The translations under genes were made by a program, and so were the position numbers. A DNA stretch of 64,000 nt from Marinobacter excellens HL-55 (GTDB taxonomy: Bacteria > Pseudomonadota > Gammaproteobacteria > Pseudomonadales > Oleiphilaceae). The stretch lies in NCBI GenBank assembly GCA_001314845.1, contig LJZQ01000013.1:30683-94682 (forward strand), read 5' to 3'. The notes under the pieces are model-generated. The model ran no database searches and was not told the origin of the DNA. It saw only the letters and a program-made list of their open reading frames with translations. Positions 27,155-37,970 of this stretch are shown in pieces (positions within the stretch are counted from its first letter, which is position 1; each line of letters begins with the position of its first letter).

Positions 27155-27601
27155 TTACTTGATGCTCTTGATGGTGCCTTTATAGCCTTCAACGGTTACG
27201 TCAATGGTTCCGAAGAAACCGTAGCCGTTCTGCTCAACGGTGTAACGCGGAGCGATGATCACGTCTGCACCGGACTCGGTAACAGCGTTGTAGGCAGCAG
27301 CAGACTTAACCTTGTCAACCAGGGCTGCACCACCAATCGGCAGAGGCAGAGCACCGCCGGAAGAGCCAACACCATAAGCTACGCCGTCAGCGTACTTTTT
27401 GCTGTCGCCCAGAGTCAGCAGGCCGAACAGTTGGGTTACAGAAGCTTGACCAGTGATTTTCTCACCAACCTCGATGTCCGCCTTAACATCGCTATGAACG
27501 GTGCCAGTCAGCGGCAGCGACGGAGCGCTAGTGTTGAGGGAGGAGCAACCAGTCATTGCGCCGGCCAGTACAAGTGTTGATGCGATAAGAACTTTTTTCA
27601 T
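27155..27601 (-). CDS. Small lipoprotein of unknown function (TRL-like layout)
   Basis: 148-aa lipoprotein. The lipobox ends at C19 (GAMTGC). The mature part has TGTVHSDVKAD, a glycine-rich middle and VTESGADVIIAPRYTVE, which together recall small TRL-like/YgdR-like surface lipoproteins with a compact beta fold, though I cannot assign a named family firmly. It is convergent with livF and divergent from the DUF3015 gene. The 290-bp divergent region contains a repeated TGCGTTAT (27729-27736, 27745-27752). Confidence 0.75.
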   Translation of the reverse strand: MKKVLIASTLVLAGAMTGCSSLNTSAPSLPLTGTVHSDVKADIEVGEKITGQASVTQLFGLLTLGDSKKYADGVAYGVGSSGGALPLPIGGAALVDKVKSAAAYNAVTESGADVIIAPRYTVEQNGYGFFGTIDVTVEGYKGTIKSIK

Positions 27602-27891
27602 TGTGATGTCTCCATGTATTTTAATGCCTTCTTGGCGAGCGCCACTATACTGAACTGGCCTTTATATAACAACATAGAATAACTGCTCTTTTTTTATACT
27701 ATTTATTTGCTTCTTGATCAAAAAAACCTGCGTTATAGCCAACTTGCGTTATTGGAATATCGTCTATACTCAATTCAGCGGTCTCTAGCGCAGGGCTTTT
27801 CCCTTCCGGACCGTTTTCACCTAACCGGTCTACCCGTTCTGATGTTAGGTGTTTTGCGACGCAAGCAAAAAACCACATAAAGGAGTGGATA

Positions 27892-28356
27892 ATGAAAAAA
27901 CTGATCGCAGGCGCAATTCTTCTTGGTGCTTCTTCTATGGCATTTGCCCAGCCAGGCTGTGGTGTAGGCGCCATGATCTGGGAGGGACAGTCTGGCATTG
28001 CGCCACATGTACTGGCCGCAACGACCAACGGAACCTTTGGCAACCAGACCTTCGGCATGACAACCGGAACCCTGGGTTGCCAGACCAACCAATCGGTTCA
28101 GTCCATGGCCATGTACATGGACAGCAACATTGATAAAGTAGCCCGTGACATGTCACGCGGTAATGGCGAAAACCTGGACACCCTGGCGGTGCTTCTGGGC
28201 GTTGATCAGGTAGACCGCGACTCTTTCCGCAAAGTCTTGCAAGACAACTTCGCCACTATCTTCCCGAACGCTGATACCACCTCTGGCGAGGCCGTTGATG
28301 CTATCGTATCTCTACTGGAGCAGAACGAATCGCTGAGCAAGTACGTAGCAGCGTAA
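27892..28356 (+). CDS. DUF3015 family secreted protein
   Basis: 154-aa protein with a signal peptide (cleavage after A19, AFA-QPGCG). The mature N-terminus PGCGVGAMIWEGQSG and the block VLAATTNGTFGNQTFGMTTGTLGC are the DUF3015 hallmarks, with two cysteines that could form a disulfide. A helical C-terminal half follows. AAGGAG lies 8 nt before the ATG. It is first in a same-strand trio with an Lnb_N-domain protein and a lipoprotein hydrolase, an association known in pseudomonads. Its function is unknown. Confidence 0.85.
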   Translation: MKKLIAGAILLGASSMAFAQPGCGVGAMIWEGQSGIAPHVLAATTNGTFGNQTFGMTTGTLGCQTNQSVQSMAMYMDSNIDKVARDMSRGNGENLDTLAVLLGVDQVDRDSFRKVLQDNFATIFPNADTTSGEAVDAIVSLLEQNESLSKYVAA

Positions 28357-28439
28357 TCGTTATTGAGTAACGGACATCACAAGCGCCATGGACGGCGCGC
28401 TATCGCTCTCCCAAATTTAACCGGACGTATACTATCCCT

Positions 28440-30305
28440 ATGGGCTACCCCTTGCGCACTGGGCAAGCCACACTTTGGCTTGCATGTTTTTTCGCAACGC
28501 AGGCAGCTTTCGCCGCCACACCCGAAAACCTTCATAACCATCCCGTCTGGTTGACCCTTGGTCACTATCATCAAGATACGCTGGGCTCCGGATATACCAG
28601 TCAGGCCGATGACCCGGCATTTTTTCTGAGCGAGCATGGCAAAACCTCCCCCCGCGACGAACTGGCGGCCACCCTTGAGGCGATACAGCAGCCTGGCGGC
28701 GGTAATGACCACGCCCGTTGCCGCTTCCCGGCCCGTGACGCCTGGCTACGTGAGCAACTGGATTTGCCCGGCGCTCAGGTGGATTGCCCGGACTACGACG
28801 AATGGTTTGAGGAGCTGAATACCGAAAAAGTCACGTTGGTGTTCGCGGCATCCTACCTGAACAGCCCCTCATCCATGTTCGGCCACACTTTTCTGCGCCT
28901 GGACCCGCCCCAGAACGATAGCGAAGCCGACCTGCTGCTGGCCAACACCATTTCGTATGCGGCAGATGCTGCCGAGCATGACAGCGAGCTGCTGTTTGCC
29001 TACCGGGGCATCTTTGGTGGTTACCCGGGCATTACCGCTATCCGCCCCTATTATGAAATGATCCGGCTGTACAACGACATCGAACATCGGGATCTCTGGG
29101 AATACACGCTGAATCTCAGTCAGCCGGAAGTCGACACCATGCTGGCTCACACCTGGGAAATCCAGGACAAGAATTTCGACTACTACTTTTTTGACGAAAA
29201 CTGCGCCTATCGGCTGCTGGCCCTGATCGACGCCGCCCGCCCGGGCACCAACCTACTGAACGAAGTCAGCACACACGCCATTCCATCCGACACCGTGCGC
29301 TGGGTACGAGACGCTGGCCTGGTGGAGCGTGTTCATTACCGGCCCTCTGCGGCCACGGCCGTCAGCCACCGCCTGGATACCCTGCCCCGTGACCACCGGA
29401 CCATCGCTGCCGCTATCGCAAGCGGCTACGTACAGGTGGACGGTCCGGAACTGCAGCAACTGACGGATCAGGAAAGGGCCTGGGTGCTGGACGCCACCTA
29501 CGATTACGTTCGCTACCAGAGTGAAGCCAAAGGCTGGCCAAGAGAATTCGCAGCCCCGCTGTCGCATCAGCTGCTGGTGTCGCGCAGCCGGATAGAAGAG
29601 GCTCGCGACATGCCACCGGTTCCAGAGCCTGAGATTCGGGACGATCAGGGCCATGACACCTTCCGGGTGTCTCTCGGTTTCGGGCAACTGGCGCATGAGG
29701 AATTCACCCAGCTAACTCTGCGCCCCGCCTACCACGACGTACTGGACCCACCCGCCGGCTACCGCTCAGGCGCCCAACTCCAGTTTCTGAGGCTGGACGC
29801 GCGCCTCTACCATGACAATCAGGAGCTCCAGGTGGAGCAGCTGGTCGGCGTAGAAATACGCTCACTGAGCCCCCGTAATCAGTTTTTCTCACCCACGTCA
29901 TGGCAGGTCGGCTTTGGCGGTCGCCGCACCGACACCGGCACCGAACGCGTGTTCACACCCTACCTTGAGGGCGGTGCCGGCGGTAGCTGGCGCCTGGGCC
30001 AAAACAGCCAGGCCTTTGCCATTGCCACCGCCGACCTGGAAATCGACGACGACATCCGCCGCGGGCATGACTTTGCACCCGGCGCAGACCTTGGCCTGCT
30101 GCACCAGACCAACCGGTTCAGCCTGCTGGCTGGTGCCAAAACCAAAGCCTGGATCATCAGCAACCAACACCGGCAAGACCAGCTCTACGTCAAAGGCAAC
30201 CTCCACATCGGCCGGGAATTCAGCGTGTTCGCCGAATTCACACGGGAAGACCACTTCGACAGGTACCAAAGCACATGGCAGGCTGGCATCCACGCGTACT
30301 TCTGA
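28440..30305 (+). CDS. Lnb N-terminal-domain (DUF4105) protein
   Basis: 621-aa exported protein with signal peptide residues 1-25. The DUF4105/Lnb_N domain (about 120-290) is recognised by LVFAASYLNSPSSMFGHTFLRLDP, a Cys/His-type acyltransferase fold region, and NFDYYFFDENCAYRLLALID with a conserved Cys. The C-terminal part (about 390-621) has alternating strands ending in HAYF and looks like an outer-membrane-associated beta domain. Lnb in Firmicutes moves an acyl chain onto lipoprotein N-termini; whether the proteobacterial version does so is unknown. No good Shine-Dalgarno is seen. Its end overlaps the next gene by 31 bp. Confidence 0.82.
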   Translation: MGYPLRTGQATLWLACFFATQAAFAATPENLHNHPVWLTLGHYHQDTLGSGYTSQADDPAFFLSEHGKTSPRDELAATLEAIQQPGGGNDHARCRFPARDAWLREQLDLPGAQVDCPDYDEWFEELNTEKVTLVFAASYLNSPSSMFGHTFLRLDPPQNDSEADLLLANTISYAADAAEHDSELLFAYRGIFGGYPGITAIRPYYEMIRLYNDIEHRDLWEYTLNLSQPEVDTMLAHTWEIQDKNFDYYFFDENCAYRLLALIDAARPGTNLLNEVSTHAIPSDTVRWVRDAGLVERVHYRPSAATAVSHRLDTLPRDHRTIAAAIASGYVQVDGPELQQLTDQERAWVLDATYDYVRYQSEAKGWPREFAAPLSHQLLVSRSRIEEARDMPPVPEPEIRDDQGHDTFRVSLGFGQLAHEEFTQLTLRPAYHDVLDPPAGYRSGAQLQFLRLDARLYHDNQELQVEQLVGVEIRSLSPRNQFFSPTSWQVGFGGRRTDTGTERVFTPYLEGGAGGSWRLGQNSQAFAIATADLEIDDDIRRGHDFAPGADLGLLHQTNRFSLLAGAKTKAWIISNQHRQDQLYVKGNLHIGREFSVFAEFTREDHFDRYQSTWQAGIHAYF

Positions 30306-31174
30306 GGCTCAGGTTCAGCTCGACCGTCACCACCCGCCAGCTTGCCCTGGCCGCACTACTCTGTGCCGGGTTTCTGCAAACAGGCTGCAGCAGCCTGTTC
30401 TTCTACCCGGATAAAGTCACCTACATCACCCCGGATCGACTGAACCTGGATTACGAAGACGTTTACCTCGAAACCAAGGACGGCGAAACCCTCCATGGCT
30501 GGTGGCTACCGGCCATGACAGACGAGCCCGCCAAAGCCACCGTCTATTACCTGCACGGCAACGCCCAGAACGTCAGCGCCCACATCCTCAACGTGGCCTG
30601 GCTTCCCGAGCAGGGCTACAACGTCTTCACCATCGACTACCGCGGCTACGGCCAGTCTACCGGCGCCCCGGACATAGAAGGCGCCTTGCACGACGCCGAA
30701 ACCGGCCTGCGCTGGCTGGCCGAGCGCCACCCGGAAGACAACCAAGCACTGTTCCTGCTCGGCCAGAGTCTCGGCGGCGGCCTCGGCATCGCCCTGGCCA
30801 GCGAATGGGTGCAACGTGAAGAACAGCCGGCACTGAGCGGCGTCATCCTGGACGGCACCTTTTCCGGCTTTCGCCTGATCGCGCGCGAAAAACTCGGTGA
30901 ATTCTGGCTCACCTGGCCTTTCCAGATCCCCCTCAGCTGGACCATACCCGACGAATACGAAGGGGTAGACAGAATCGCCGCCATCGCCCCGGTGCCCGTC
31001 AAAATCATCCACAGCGCCCGCGATGGCATTATCCCTTTCCACCACGGCATGCGGCTGTATGAGGCGGCGGAACAGCCCAAAGATTTCCTGAGAACCGACA
31101 CGCCCCATGGCGCGACGTTTATCCTGCCGGCCTATCGGGAGGCGGTACTGGAGTTTATGGAAGGGGAGCTTTAG
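30275..31174 (+). CDS. Alpha/beta hydrolase lipoprotein
   Basis: 299-aa serine hydrolase. The lipobox is at C38 (LQTGC). The nucleophile elbow is GQSLGG (S165), the oxyanion-hole motif is LHGN (about 94-97), and the fold includes FTIDYRGYGQSTG and IHSARDGIIPFHHG, with a probable catalytic Asp at ARD and a His near the C-terminus (TPHGATF). It resembles the ABHD13/Bem46-like family. The ATG at 30275 lies inside the preceding gene and gives an n-region long for a lipoprotein, so a later non-ATG start is possible. It is the last gene of the trio. Confidence 0.86.
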   Translation: MAGWHPRVLLRLRFSSTVTTRQLALAALLCAGFLQTGCSSLFFYPDKVTYITPDRLNLDYEDVYLETKDGETLHGWWLPAMTDEPAKATVYYLHGNAQNVSAHILNVAWLPEQGYNVFTIDYRGYGQSTGAPDIEGALHDAETGLRWLAERHPEDNQALFLLGQSLGGGLGIALASEWVQREEQPALSGVILDGTFSGFRLIAREKLGEFWLTWPFQIPLSWTIPDEYEGVDRIAAIAPVPVKIIHSARDGIIPFHHGMRLYEAAEQPKDFLRTDTPHGATFILPAYREAVLEFMEGEL

Positions 31175-31186
31175 GCACAGAAACGA

Positions 31187-31212
31187 AAAAACCCGCCAAA
31201 AGGCGGGTTTTT
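31187..31212. terminator. Bidirectional terminator between the hydrolase gene and pnp
   Basis: A-rich left arm and T-rich right arm around CCCGCC (31192-31197) and GGCGGG (31202-31207), loop AAAA. The symmetry serves the + strand hydrolase gene and the convergent pnp gene. Confidence 0.9.
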
Positions 31213-31230
31213 CAAGTCTGACTAAACGAA

Positions 31231-33351
31231 TCAGTCAGCGAAGTCAGTCGGCTGCTCGCCTTCTTTGACTTCCTTCATGGACAGCTTAACGCGGCCACGG
31301 TTGTCGACATCCAGAACCTTAACCAGAACTTCCTGACCTTCGCTCAGCTCGTCAGTGACGTTCTCGATACGGCGATCAGAGATCTGGGAAATGTGCACCA
31401 GACCATCCTTGCCAGGCAGGATGTTAACGAACGCACCAAACTCCACAATCCGCTCAACACGGCCTTTGTAGAGCGCGCCCACTTCAATCTCAGCAGTGAT
31501 TTCCTTCACGCGATTCACCGCAGCTTGGGCAGCCGCTGCATTATCGGCGTAAATCTTCACATTGCCGTCGTCGTCCAGATCGATAGATGCACCGGTCTCG
31601 TCACAGATAGAACGGATCACAGAACCGCCCTTACCGATAACGTCACGGATCTTGTCCGGATGGATCTTGATGGTGGTGATGCTCGGTGCACGATCAGACA
31701 GCTCGGCACGGGGCTCAGAGATCACCTTGTTCATCTCACCCAGAATGTGCAGACGGGCTGCGTGAGCCTGCTCAAGAGCCAGCTCCATGATCTCGTCAGT
31801 GATGCCGTTGATCTTGATATCCATCTGCAGAGCAGTGATGCCCTCTTTGGTACCAGCAACCTTGAAATCCATGTCGCCCAAGTGATCTTCGTCACCCAGG
31901 ATGTCGGTCAGGATCGCAAACTTCTCGCCTTCCTTGACCAGCCCCATGGCGATACCGGCAACCGGTGCCTTGATCGGCACGCCAGCGTCCATCAGTGCCA
32001 GACTGGAACCACACACCGACGCCATGGAGCTGGAGCCGTTGGATTCAGTAATCTCAGACACCGCACGAATGGCATACGGGAACTCTTCAATGGTCGGCAT
32101 AACCGCCAACACGCCACGCTTGGCCAAGCGACCATGACCCACTTCACGACGACCCGGCGCGCCCACACGACCGGTTTCACCAACCGAATACGGAGGGAAG
32201 TTGTAGTGGAACAGGAACGGATCTTTACGCTCGCCTTCCAGTGCGTCGATGATCTGAACGTCACGGGTGGTGCCCAAGGTAGCCGTTACGATGGCCTGAG
32301 TTTCACCACGGGTGAACAACGCAGAACCGTGAACAGAAGGCAGAATGCCCACTTCCACTTCGATCGGGCGTACAGTCTTGTTGTCGCGGCCGTCGATACG
32401 CGGCTTGCCGTCAATAACCTGCTGACGCACAACCGACTTCTCTACCTTGCCGAAGTACTTCTTGACCAGCTCTGCAGAAGGTTGACCTTCTTCTTCGCCA
32501 GCCAGCTTCTCAACGGCTTCCGTCTTGATCTCACCCAGGCGGGTGTAGCGAGCCATCTTGTCGCGAATGGCGTAGGCTTCTTCGATCGCGCTGCCAAACT
32601 CCGACTTGATGACGTTCAGCAGTTCAGTGTTTTCCTGCTCTGGCTGCCATTCCCAGCGCGGCTTGCCATTTTCGGCCGCGAATTCCTTGATGGCGGTTAC
32701 CGCGGTCTGCATTTCCTGGTGAGCAAACAGCACGCCGCCCAGCATCTGGTCCTCGGACAGGCCTTTGGCTTCAGACTCAACCATCAGTACTGCGTCTTCG
32801 GTACCGGCAACAACCATATCCAGCAGGGAAGTTTGCAGTTCTTCGAAGGTCGGGTTCAGGAAGTAACCTTTTTCGTTGGTAAAACCAACGCGGGCTGCGC
32901 CGATCGGGCCGTCAAACGGGATACCAGAAATCGCCAGTGCAGCCGAAGCCGCCAGCATGGCTGCGATGTCTGGATCGTGGTTCTTGTTGGCAGACATGAC
33001 GGTCAGGACGACCTGAACTTCGTTCATGTACCCGTTCGGGAACAGCGGGCGAATCGGACGGTCAATCAGGCGTGACGTCAGCGTCTCTTTCTCGGACGGA
33101 CGGCCTTCACGCTTGAAGAAACCACCGGGGATTTTGCCCGCAGCGTAGGTTTTTTCGAAGTAGTTGACGGTCAACGGGAAGAACGGCTGACCCGGCTTGG
33201 CTTCTTTGGCACCCACAACGGTACCCAGTACGGATGTGTCACCGGTCGTTACCAGAACAGAACCTGTCGCCTGACGGGCAACTCGGCCGGTTTCCAGAGT
33301 GAAGGTTTCGCCACCCATTTCAAACGTTTTCTTACGTGGTTGCAGATCCAC
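31231..33351 (-). CDS. pnp: Polynucleotide phosphorylase
   Basis: 706-aa 3'-5' exoribonuclease of the degradosome. It has two RNase-PH-like domains (the second with [15 protein letters not shown] and [19 protein letters not shown]), a KH domain ([15 protein letters not shown], about 555-620) and a C-terminal S1 domain ([17 protein letters not shown]). The start is GTG at 33351 with AGGAG 7 nt upstream. It is last in the rimP-nusA-infB-rbfA-truB-rpsO-pnp cluster. The 360-bp rpsO-pnp gap contains a long imperfect stem (33474-33541), as would be expected for an RNase III/PNPase autoregulation site. Confidence 0.98.
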   Translation of the reverse strand: MDLQPRKKTFEMGGETFTLETGRVARQATGSVLVTTGDTSVLGTVVGAKEAKPGQPFFPLTVNYFEKTYAAGKIPGGFFKREGRPSEKETLTSRLIDRPIRPLFPNGYMNEVQVVLTVMSANKNHDPDIAAMLAASAALAISGIPFDGPIGAARVGFTNEKGYFLNPTFEELQTSLLDMVVAGTEDAVLMVESEAKGLSEDQMLGGVLFAHQEMQTAVTAIKEFAAENGKPRWEWQPEQENTELLNVIKSEFGSAIEEAYAIRDKMARYTRLGEIKTEAVEKLAGEEEGQPSAELVKKYFGKVEKSVVRQQVIDGKPRIDGRDNKTVRPIEVEVGILPSVHGSALFTRGETQAIVTATLGTTRDVQIIDALEGERKDPFLFHYNFPPYSVGETGRVGAPGRREVGHGRLAKRGVLAVMPTIEEFPYAIRAVSEITESNGSSSMASVCGSSLALMDAGVPIKAPVAGIAMGLVKEGEKFAILTDILGDEDHLGDMDFKVAGTKEGITALQMDIKINGITDEIMELALEQAHAARLHILGEMNKVISEPRAELSDRAPSITTIKIHPDKIRDVIGKGGSVIRSICDETGASIDLDDDGNVKIYADNAAAAQAAVNRVKEITAEIEVGALYKGRVERIVEFGAFVNILPGKDGLVHISQISDRRIENVTDELSEGQEVLVKVLDVDNRGRVKLSMKEVKEGEQPTDFAD

Positions 33352-33473
33352 TATTAACTCCTGCTATTCAACTGTTAATACAGGGCCGGATGACCAATTC
33401 ATCCGTACCCGGATTTCATCAACACCGCAGCAGCTTGATCTGTGAACCGAAAGCCAACCCGTCTGAAAGCTAA

Positions 33474-33541
33474 CAGGCTGTTGCAAAACCCCGGTAAGGC
33501 GCGCAGCCATTGCTGCTGCACCCGGGCTTTTCAACAACCTG
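33474..33541 (-). promoter_or_regulatory. Long imperfect stem-loop in the pnp leader
   Basis: Arms 33474-33494 and 33521-33541 pair at 17 of 21 positions and enclose a 26-nt interior with its own small GCAGC/GCTGC hairpin. The position between rpsO and pnp matches the RNase III-processed stem that controls pnp in E. coli. The primary sequence is different, and the function here is inferred from position. Confidence 0.6.
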
Positions 33542-33711
33542 CTATCAATTTCAGCTTTCCATTACGACAGGGAAAATCCTTCGGTGTCACTGACAAATCA
33601 ACTGCAGCAAATCGCTCTCTGGCTTCCCCAAACGGGCAAGCTCAGACAGCGGGAGAGAAGCTCGGCTGAACCCGGGACATCCCGGGCCAGTCTTCAGGTC
33701 GTTAAACCGGA

Positions 33712-33981
33712 TTAGCGACGCAGACCCAGACGCTTGATCAGCTCAAGGTAGCGGTCAGCGTTTTTACGCTTGAGGTAGTCCAGCAGCTTACGACGCTGGT
33801 TTACCATCCGGATCAGGCCGCGGCGGGAATGGTGATCCTGCTTGTTGGCCTTGAAGTGATCCTGCAGCTTGTTGATGTTAGCGCTCAGCAGTGCCACCTG
33901 AACTTCAGGGGAACCGGTATCGCCATCAGCTTGCTGATAATCATTAACGATCTGTGCTTTCTCATTGGCAGAAAGTGCCAT
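33712..33981 (-). CDS. rpsO: 30S ribosomal protein S15
   Basis: 89-aa primary 16S rRNA binding protein of the 30S platform. Family residues are [13 protein letters not shown], the [18 protein letters not shown] loop and [16 protein letters not shown]. The ATG at 33981 gives the standard MALSANEK start and has GAGG 6-7 nt upstream; four extra codons upstream are not used. It lies between truB and pnp. Confidence 0.98.
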   Translation of the reverse strand: MALSANEKAQIVNDYQQADGDTGSPEVQVALLSANINKLQDHFKANKQDHHSRRGLIRMVNQRRKLLDYLKRKNADRYLELIKRLGLRR

Positions 33982-34059
33982 ATTACACCTCATTGGTTGC
34001 GATGCTGATACATCCGGCCGAACCGCGCATCTCTACAGCCCGGCTACTCCACGGCGGTC

Positions 34060-34983
34060 TTACCCGCCGCTACTCTTTACCAGACGGCGCGGCACCAGAT
34101 TGGTGTCGTCGCCCTCGGGTACAGCTTCTACCAACCCAACGAAGGAATGATCGCCGTAAATACGCACGAACCCCTCAAAAGGCTGACCCGATATTCTAAC
34201 CGGTTGTCCGTTCAATATCGATACCAGCGGCGAGCCGCCCAACCGGTGCTCCGGGAACATGGTCAGCGCGCTTTCTGGCGGCAATAACAGCCCGTCCAGA
34301 CTCTCACCCTTTTCCCGCATGGCCTCCAGGGCATTGACATCATGGGCTTGCGACAGATCATAACCGGAAGCCATGGTTCGTCTAAGCGCAACGACATGAG
34401 CGCCACATCCCAGAGCTTCACCGATATCCTCAACCAATGAGCGTATGTACGTACCTTTGGTGCAGGTAACAGCCATATCCAGCTCATTGTCGCGAATGGC
34501 CAGCAGCTTGAGCTCGTAGATGGTCACCGGGCGGGCAGGACGGTCGATCTCGATGCCTTGCCGGGCATACTCGTATAGAGGCTTGCCCTGATGTTTGAGA
34601 GCCGAATACATCGACGGAACCTGCTGAATGTCCCCGCGAAAGTTCTCAAGCACCGCCTCGACTTCAGCTTCAGTCAATGCCGACACCGGCTTTTCTTCAA
34701 CCACGGCACCTTCACTGTCACCGGTTTCTGTTCGCTCACCCAGGCGCGCCGTGGTGACATACGCTTTGTCACTGTCGAGCATCATCTGGGAAAACTTGGT
34801 GGCTTCACCAAAGCACAGCGGCAGAACACCGGTGGCAAGAGGGTCGAGCGCACCGGTATGGCCGGCTTTCGCCGCACCATACAGGCGCTTGATCTGCTGA
34901 AGAATACCGTTGGACGTGACACCCTGGGGTTTGTCGATCACCAGAATGCCATTTACCTCACGACCTTTACGCCTACGACTCAA
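34060..34983 (-). CDS. truB: tRNA pseudouridine(55) synthase
   Basis: 307-aa enzyme that makes pseudouridine 55 in the T-loop of tRNAs. The catalytic Asp is in [15 protein letters not shown] near residue 47. The N-terminal [16 protein letters not shown] motif and [19 protein letters not shown] are typical, and a C-terminal PUA-like segment is present. It overlaps the end of rbfA by 4 bp, which implies coupling. Confidence 0.98.
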   Translation of the reverse strand: MSRRRKGREVNGILVIDKPQGVTSNGILQQIKRLYGAAKAGHTGALDPLATGVLPLCFGEATKFSQMMLDSDKAYVTTARLGERTETGDSEGAVVEEKPVSALTEAEVEAVLENFRGDIQQVPSMYSALKHQGKPLYEYARQGIEIDRPARPVTIYELKLLAIRDNELDMAVTCTKGTYIRSLVEDIGEALGCGAHVVALRRTMASGYDLSQAHDVNALEAMREKGESLDGLLLPPESALTMFPEHRLGGSPLVSILNGQPVRISGQPFEGFVRIYGDHSFVGLVEAVPEGDDTNLVPRRLVKSSGG

Positions 34984-35411
34984 GCGTCACGCTCCGGGTT
35001 GTCAGACACGGGATCGTCATTGTCTTCCCGGGGAACCGCCGGCTGATCACCGACGGCTTCACGAATCAGACGATCCATTTTGCGGCTTTGGTTGAGCAGG
35101 CTGTCGAAATGAAAGCGCAAGTGAGGCACCACCCGCAGTTTCATCGCGCGCCCGACCTGGCCACGCAAAAACCCGGAAGCCTTGTTCAGGGCCGATAACG
35201 AGTCCTGGACGGCCGGAGACTGCTCGGTGAGTTCTTCGGTAGACAGCAACGATACGTAGATATCGGCGTAGCCCAGATCACGGCTCACCTTGACAGCGTT
35301 CACCGTGACCATTCCAACGCGAGGATCTTTCACCTCACGCTGGATGAGCTGAGCCAATTCACGCTGCATCTGATCGCCTATGCGATCAATGCGACTGAAT
35401 TCCCGTGGCAT
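34980..35411 (-). CDS. rbfA: Ribosome-binding factor A
   Basis: 143-aa KH-like assembly factor for the 30S subunit. Typical features are [37 protein letters not shown] and [13 protein letters not shown]. The C-terminal tail after residue 118 is acidic and probably disordered. The start codon overlaps the infB stop (TGATG). Confidence 0.97.
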   Translation of the reverse strand: MPREFSRIDRIGDQMQRELAQLIQREVKDPRVGMVTVNAVKVSRDLGYADIYVSLLSTEELTEQSPAVQDSLSALNKASGFLRGQVGRAMKLRVVPHLRFHFDSLLNQSRKMDRLIREAVGDQPAVPREDNDDPVSDNPERDA

Positions 35412-37951
35412 CAGGCCCCCGTAGATTCGAGCTTACGTTCAACACGAACGCGATCAAACACTTCAATCTGGTCGCCCACTTTGACGTCATAGCCCTTAAC
35501 ACCGATACCACATTCCATACCGTTACGGACTTCCTGAACGTCATCCTTGAAGCGACGCAGAGATTCCAGCTCGCCTTCAAAGATCACCACGTTGTCACGC
35601 AGCACGCGGATAGGCTTGTTACGATATACGTTGCCCTCGGTCACCATACAGCCAGCCACCTGGCCAAACTTGGGTGAACGGAAGACGTCACGCACATCGG
35701 CAACACCCAGGATATCTTCCCGGAACTCAGGCTTGAGCATGCCAGTCAGCGCAAACTTAACATCATCGATCAGGTTGTAGATGATGCTGTAGTAGCGCAA
35801 GTCCAGGCCTTCCTGCTCAACCAGACGCTTGGCTGCGTTATCTGCCCGAACGTTGAAACCAAAGATCACGGCATTGGTCGCCATGGCCAGACTGATGTCG
35901 GTTTCGGCAATACCGCCGACACCGGACGAGATGATCTTGACCTGAACTTCGTCGTTGCCCAGATCCTGCAAGGCCTTGACGATAGCCTCAAGAGAACCAC
36001 GCACGTCTGTCTTCAGTACAACGTTGAGGGTTTTAACCTCATCTTTGCCCATGTTCTCGAACATGTTTTCAAGCTTGGAAGCCTGCTGGCGCTGCAAGCG
36101 GTGCTCACGCTCGCGGGTTTGACGGAATTCAGCCAGCTCTTTCGCTTTCTTCTCGTCCGCCACGGCGTAGAACTCATCACCGGCATCCGGTGTACCGTTC
36201 AGGCCAAGAATCTCAACCGGAATCGACGGGCCAGCCTCTTTAACCTGCTTGCCAGCCTCGTCCGTCATGGCGCGCACTTTACCGAAGAAAGAGCCTGCAA
36301 CCACCATGTCACCCTGGCGCAGGGTACCGTTCTGAACCAGCACGGTCGCCACAGAACCACGGCCGCGCTCGAGGCTTGACTCAACAACGACGCCCTTGGC
36401 AGAGGCGTCTGGCGAAGCCTCAAGCTCAAGCACTTCGGCTTGCAGCAGGATGGCCTCGAGTAGGTCATCGATACCAGAACCGGTGTGTGCAGAGACGGGA
36501 ATGAACTGAACGTCACCGCCCCAGTCTTCCGGAATCACATCCAGCGCCGACAATTCGTTTTTGATCCGATCCGGATCAGCTTCTTCCTTGTCCATCTTGT
36601 TGATGGCAACGACCAGTGGAACACCGGCCGACTTGGCGTGCTGTACTGCTTCCTTGGTTTGCGGCATAACACCGTCGTCTGCGGCCACAACCAGGATGAC
36701 GATGTCGGTGCACTGGGCACCACGGGCACGCATGGCGGTAAAGGCCGCGTGGCCAGGGGTATCCAGGAAAGACACCATGCCGTGATCGGTTTCTACGTGG
36801 TAGGCGCCGATGTGCTGGGTAATACCACCGGATTCACCTGCAGCCACTTTGGTGCGACGAATGTAATCCAGCAGCGAGGTCTTACCATGGTCAACGTGAC
36901 CCATCACACTGACCACGGGCGCACGCTTGATCTTCTCTTTACCTTCGTGCTGTACAGAGATGTTGCTCAGCACTTCTTCTTCAAGAGCATCGTCGCTGAC
37001 CGCTCTGGGCTTGTGACCCAGCTCTTCGGTAACGAGCATCGCTGTTTCCTGGTCCAGCGGCTGATTGATGGTGGCCATAACACCCATTCCCATCAATGTT
37101 TTAATCACATCAGCGGCTTTGACCGCCATGCGCTGGGCAAGATCACCAACGGTGATAACTTCAGGTATCTGTACTTCTCTAACCATGGGCTTGGTTGGCC
37201 TCTCAAAAGCGTGACGCTTTTCTTTCGGTTTCTTTTTAGCCCGCAGCTGCTTACGAGGACCGCTATCGTCGTCTTCCTCAGAAATCACCAGTGGTTCGTC
37301 AACCGGACGGCTGCGAGGGCCGCGATGGCCAGCCTGTTTCTTCTTTGGCTTGCCTTCTTCGATATCATCTCCGCGCTCGCGTACCTTCTCTTTCTTTTTC
37401 TTTGGCTTACGATCCCGGCCTTCATCCTCAGGCGGAGGCATGGGAATATCCTCCGGCGCTGTTGCCACTTCAGGCTCAGGCGCTTTCTTGTCCGCAGACG
37501 GAGCCTCGGCCTGTTCGGGCTGTTGTGCTGAAGGCGCCTCTGCCTGCTGCTCTGCTGTTACTTTCGGTGCTTCTTCGACCACCGGGGTTTCAGCAACCGG
37601 CTGCGCAGCTACGTCTTCCAGCTTTTGCACTTCCGCCTCGGCTTCGGCCTCAGGCTGCACTTCCGCACGCTTGATGTAGGTGCGACGCTTACGCACTTCC
37701 ACATTCACGGTCTTGGCCTTGCCGGCCTTCAGCGTGGTTGTCGTTTTACGCTTAAGCGTAATCTTCTGCGGCTCAGCCCCGGCTTCACCGTGATTTTTTC
37801 TCAGATACGCCAGCAACTGCTGCTTCTCATCGCTGGTGACAGCATCGTTTTCGCTGCGAGCTTTAAGGCCCGCCTCTACGATCTGCTTCAGCAAACGATC
37901 CACGGGAGCGCCTACATCTGCGGCCAGTTGTTTTACCGTTACATCAGCCAT
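35411..37951 (-). CDS. infB: Translation initiation factor IF-2
   Basis: 846-aa GTPase that positions initiator tRNA on the ribosome. It has an N-terminal IF2N domain ([20 protein letters not shown]), a long low-complexity Glu/Ala/Pro/Lys region (about 90-270), a second IF2N, and the G domain with [13 protein letters not shown] and NKMD. C-terminal domains end with VRVERKLES. The start ATG at 37951 is preceded by GGAGACC; the extra upstream codons are not used. It lies between nusA and rbfA. Confidence 0.98.
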   Translation of the reverse strand: MADVTVKQLAADVGAPVDRLLKQIVEAGLKARSENDAVTSDEKQQLLAYLRKNHGEAGAEPQKITLKRKTTTTLKAGKAKTVNVEVRKRRTYIKRAEVQPEAEAEAEVQKLEDVAAQPVAETPVVEEAPKVTAEQQAEAPSAQQPEQAEAPSADKKAPEPEVATAPEDIPMPPPEDEGRDRKPKKKKEKVRERGDDIEEGKPKKKQAGHRGPRSRPVDEPLVISEEDDDSGPRKQLRAKKKPKEKRHAFERPTKPMVREVQIPEVITVGDLAQRMAVKAADVIKTLMGMGVMATINQPLDQETAMLVTEELGHKPRAVSDDALEEEVLSNISVQHEGKEKIKRAPVVSVMGHVDHGKTSLLDYIRRTKVAAGESGGITQHIGAYHVETDHGMVSFLDTPGHAAFTAMRARGAQCTDIVILVVAADDGVMPQTKEAVQHAKSAGVPLVVAINKMDKEEADPDRIKNELSALDVIPEDWGGDVQFIPVSAHTGSGIDDLLEAILLQAEVLELEASPDASAKGVVVESSLERGRGSVATVLVQNGTLRQGDMVVAGSFFGKVRAMTDEAGKQVKEAGPSIPVEILGLNGTPDAGDEFYAVADEKKAKELAEFRQTREREHRLQRQQASKLENMFENMGKDEVKTLNVVLKTDVRGSLEAIVKALQDLGNDEVQVKIISSGVGGIAETDISLAMATNAVIFGFNVRADNAAKRLVEQEGLDLRYYSIIYNLIDDVKFALTGMLKPEFREDILGVADVRDVFRSPKFGQVAGCMVTEGNVYRNKPIRVLRDNVVIFEGELESLRRFKDDVQEVRNGMECGIGVKGYDVKVGDQIEVFDRVRVERKLESTGA

Positions 37952-37970
37952 ACTGGTCTCCTCTCCCGAA

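Noticed and set aside
31393..33075. 560-aa open frame antisense to pnp
   Set aside because: Shadow of pnp; no start signal.
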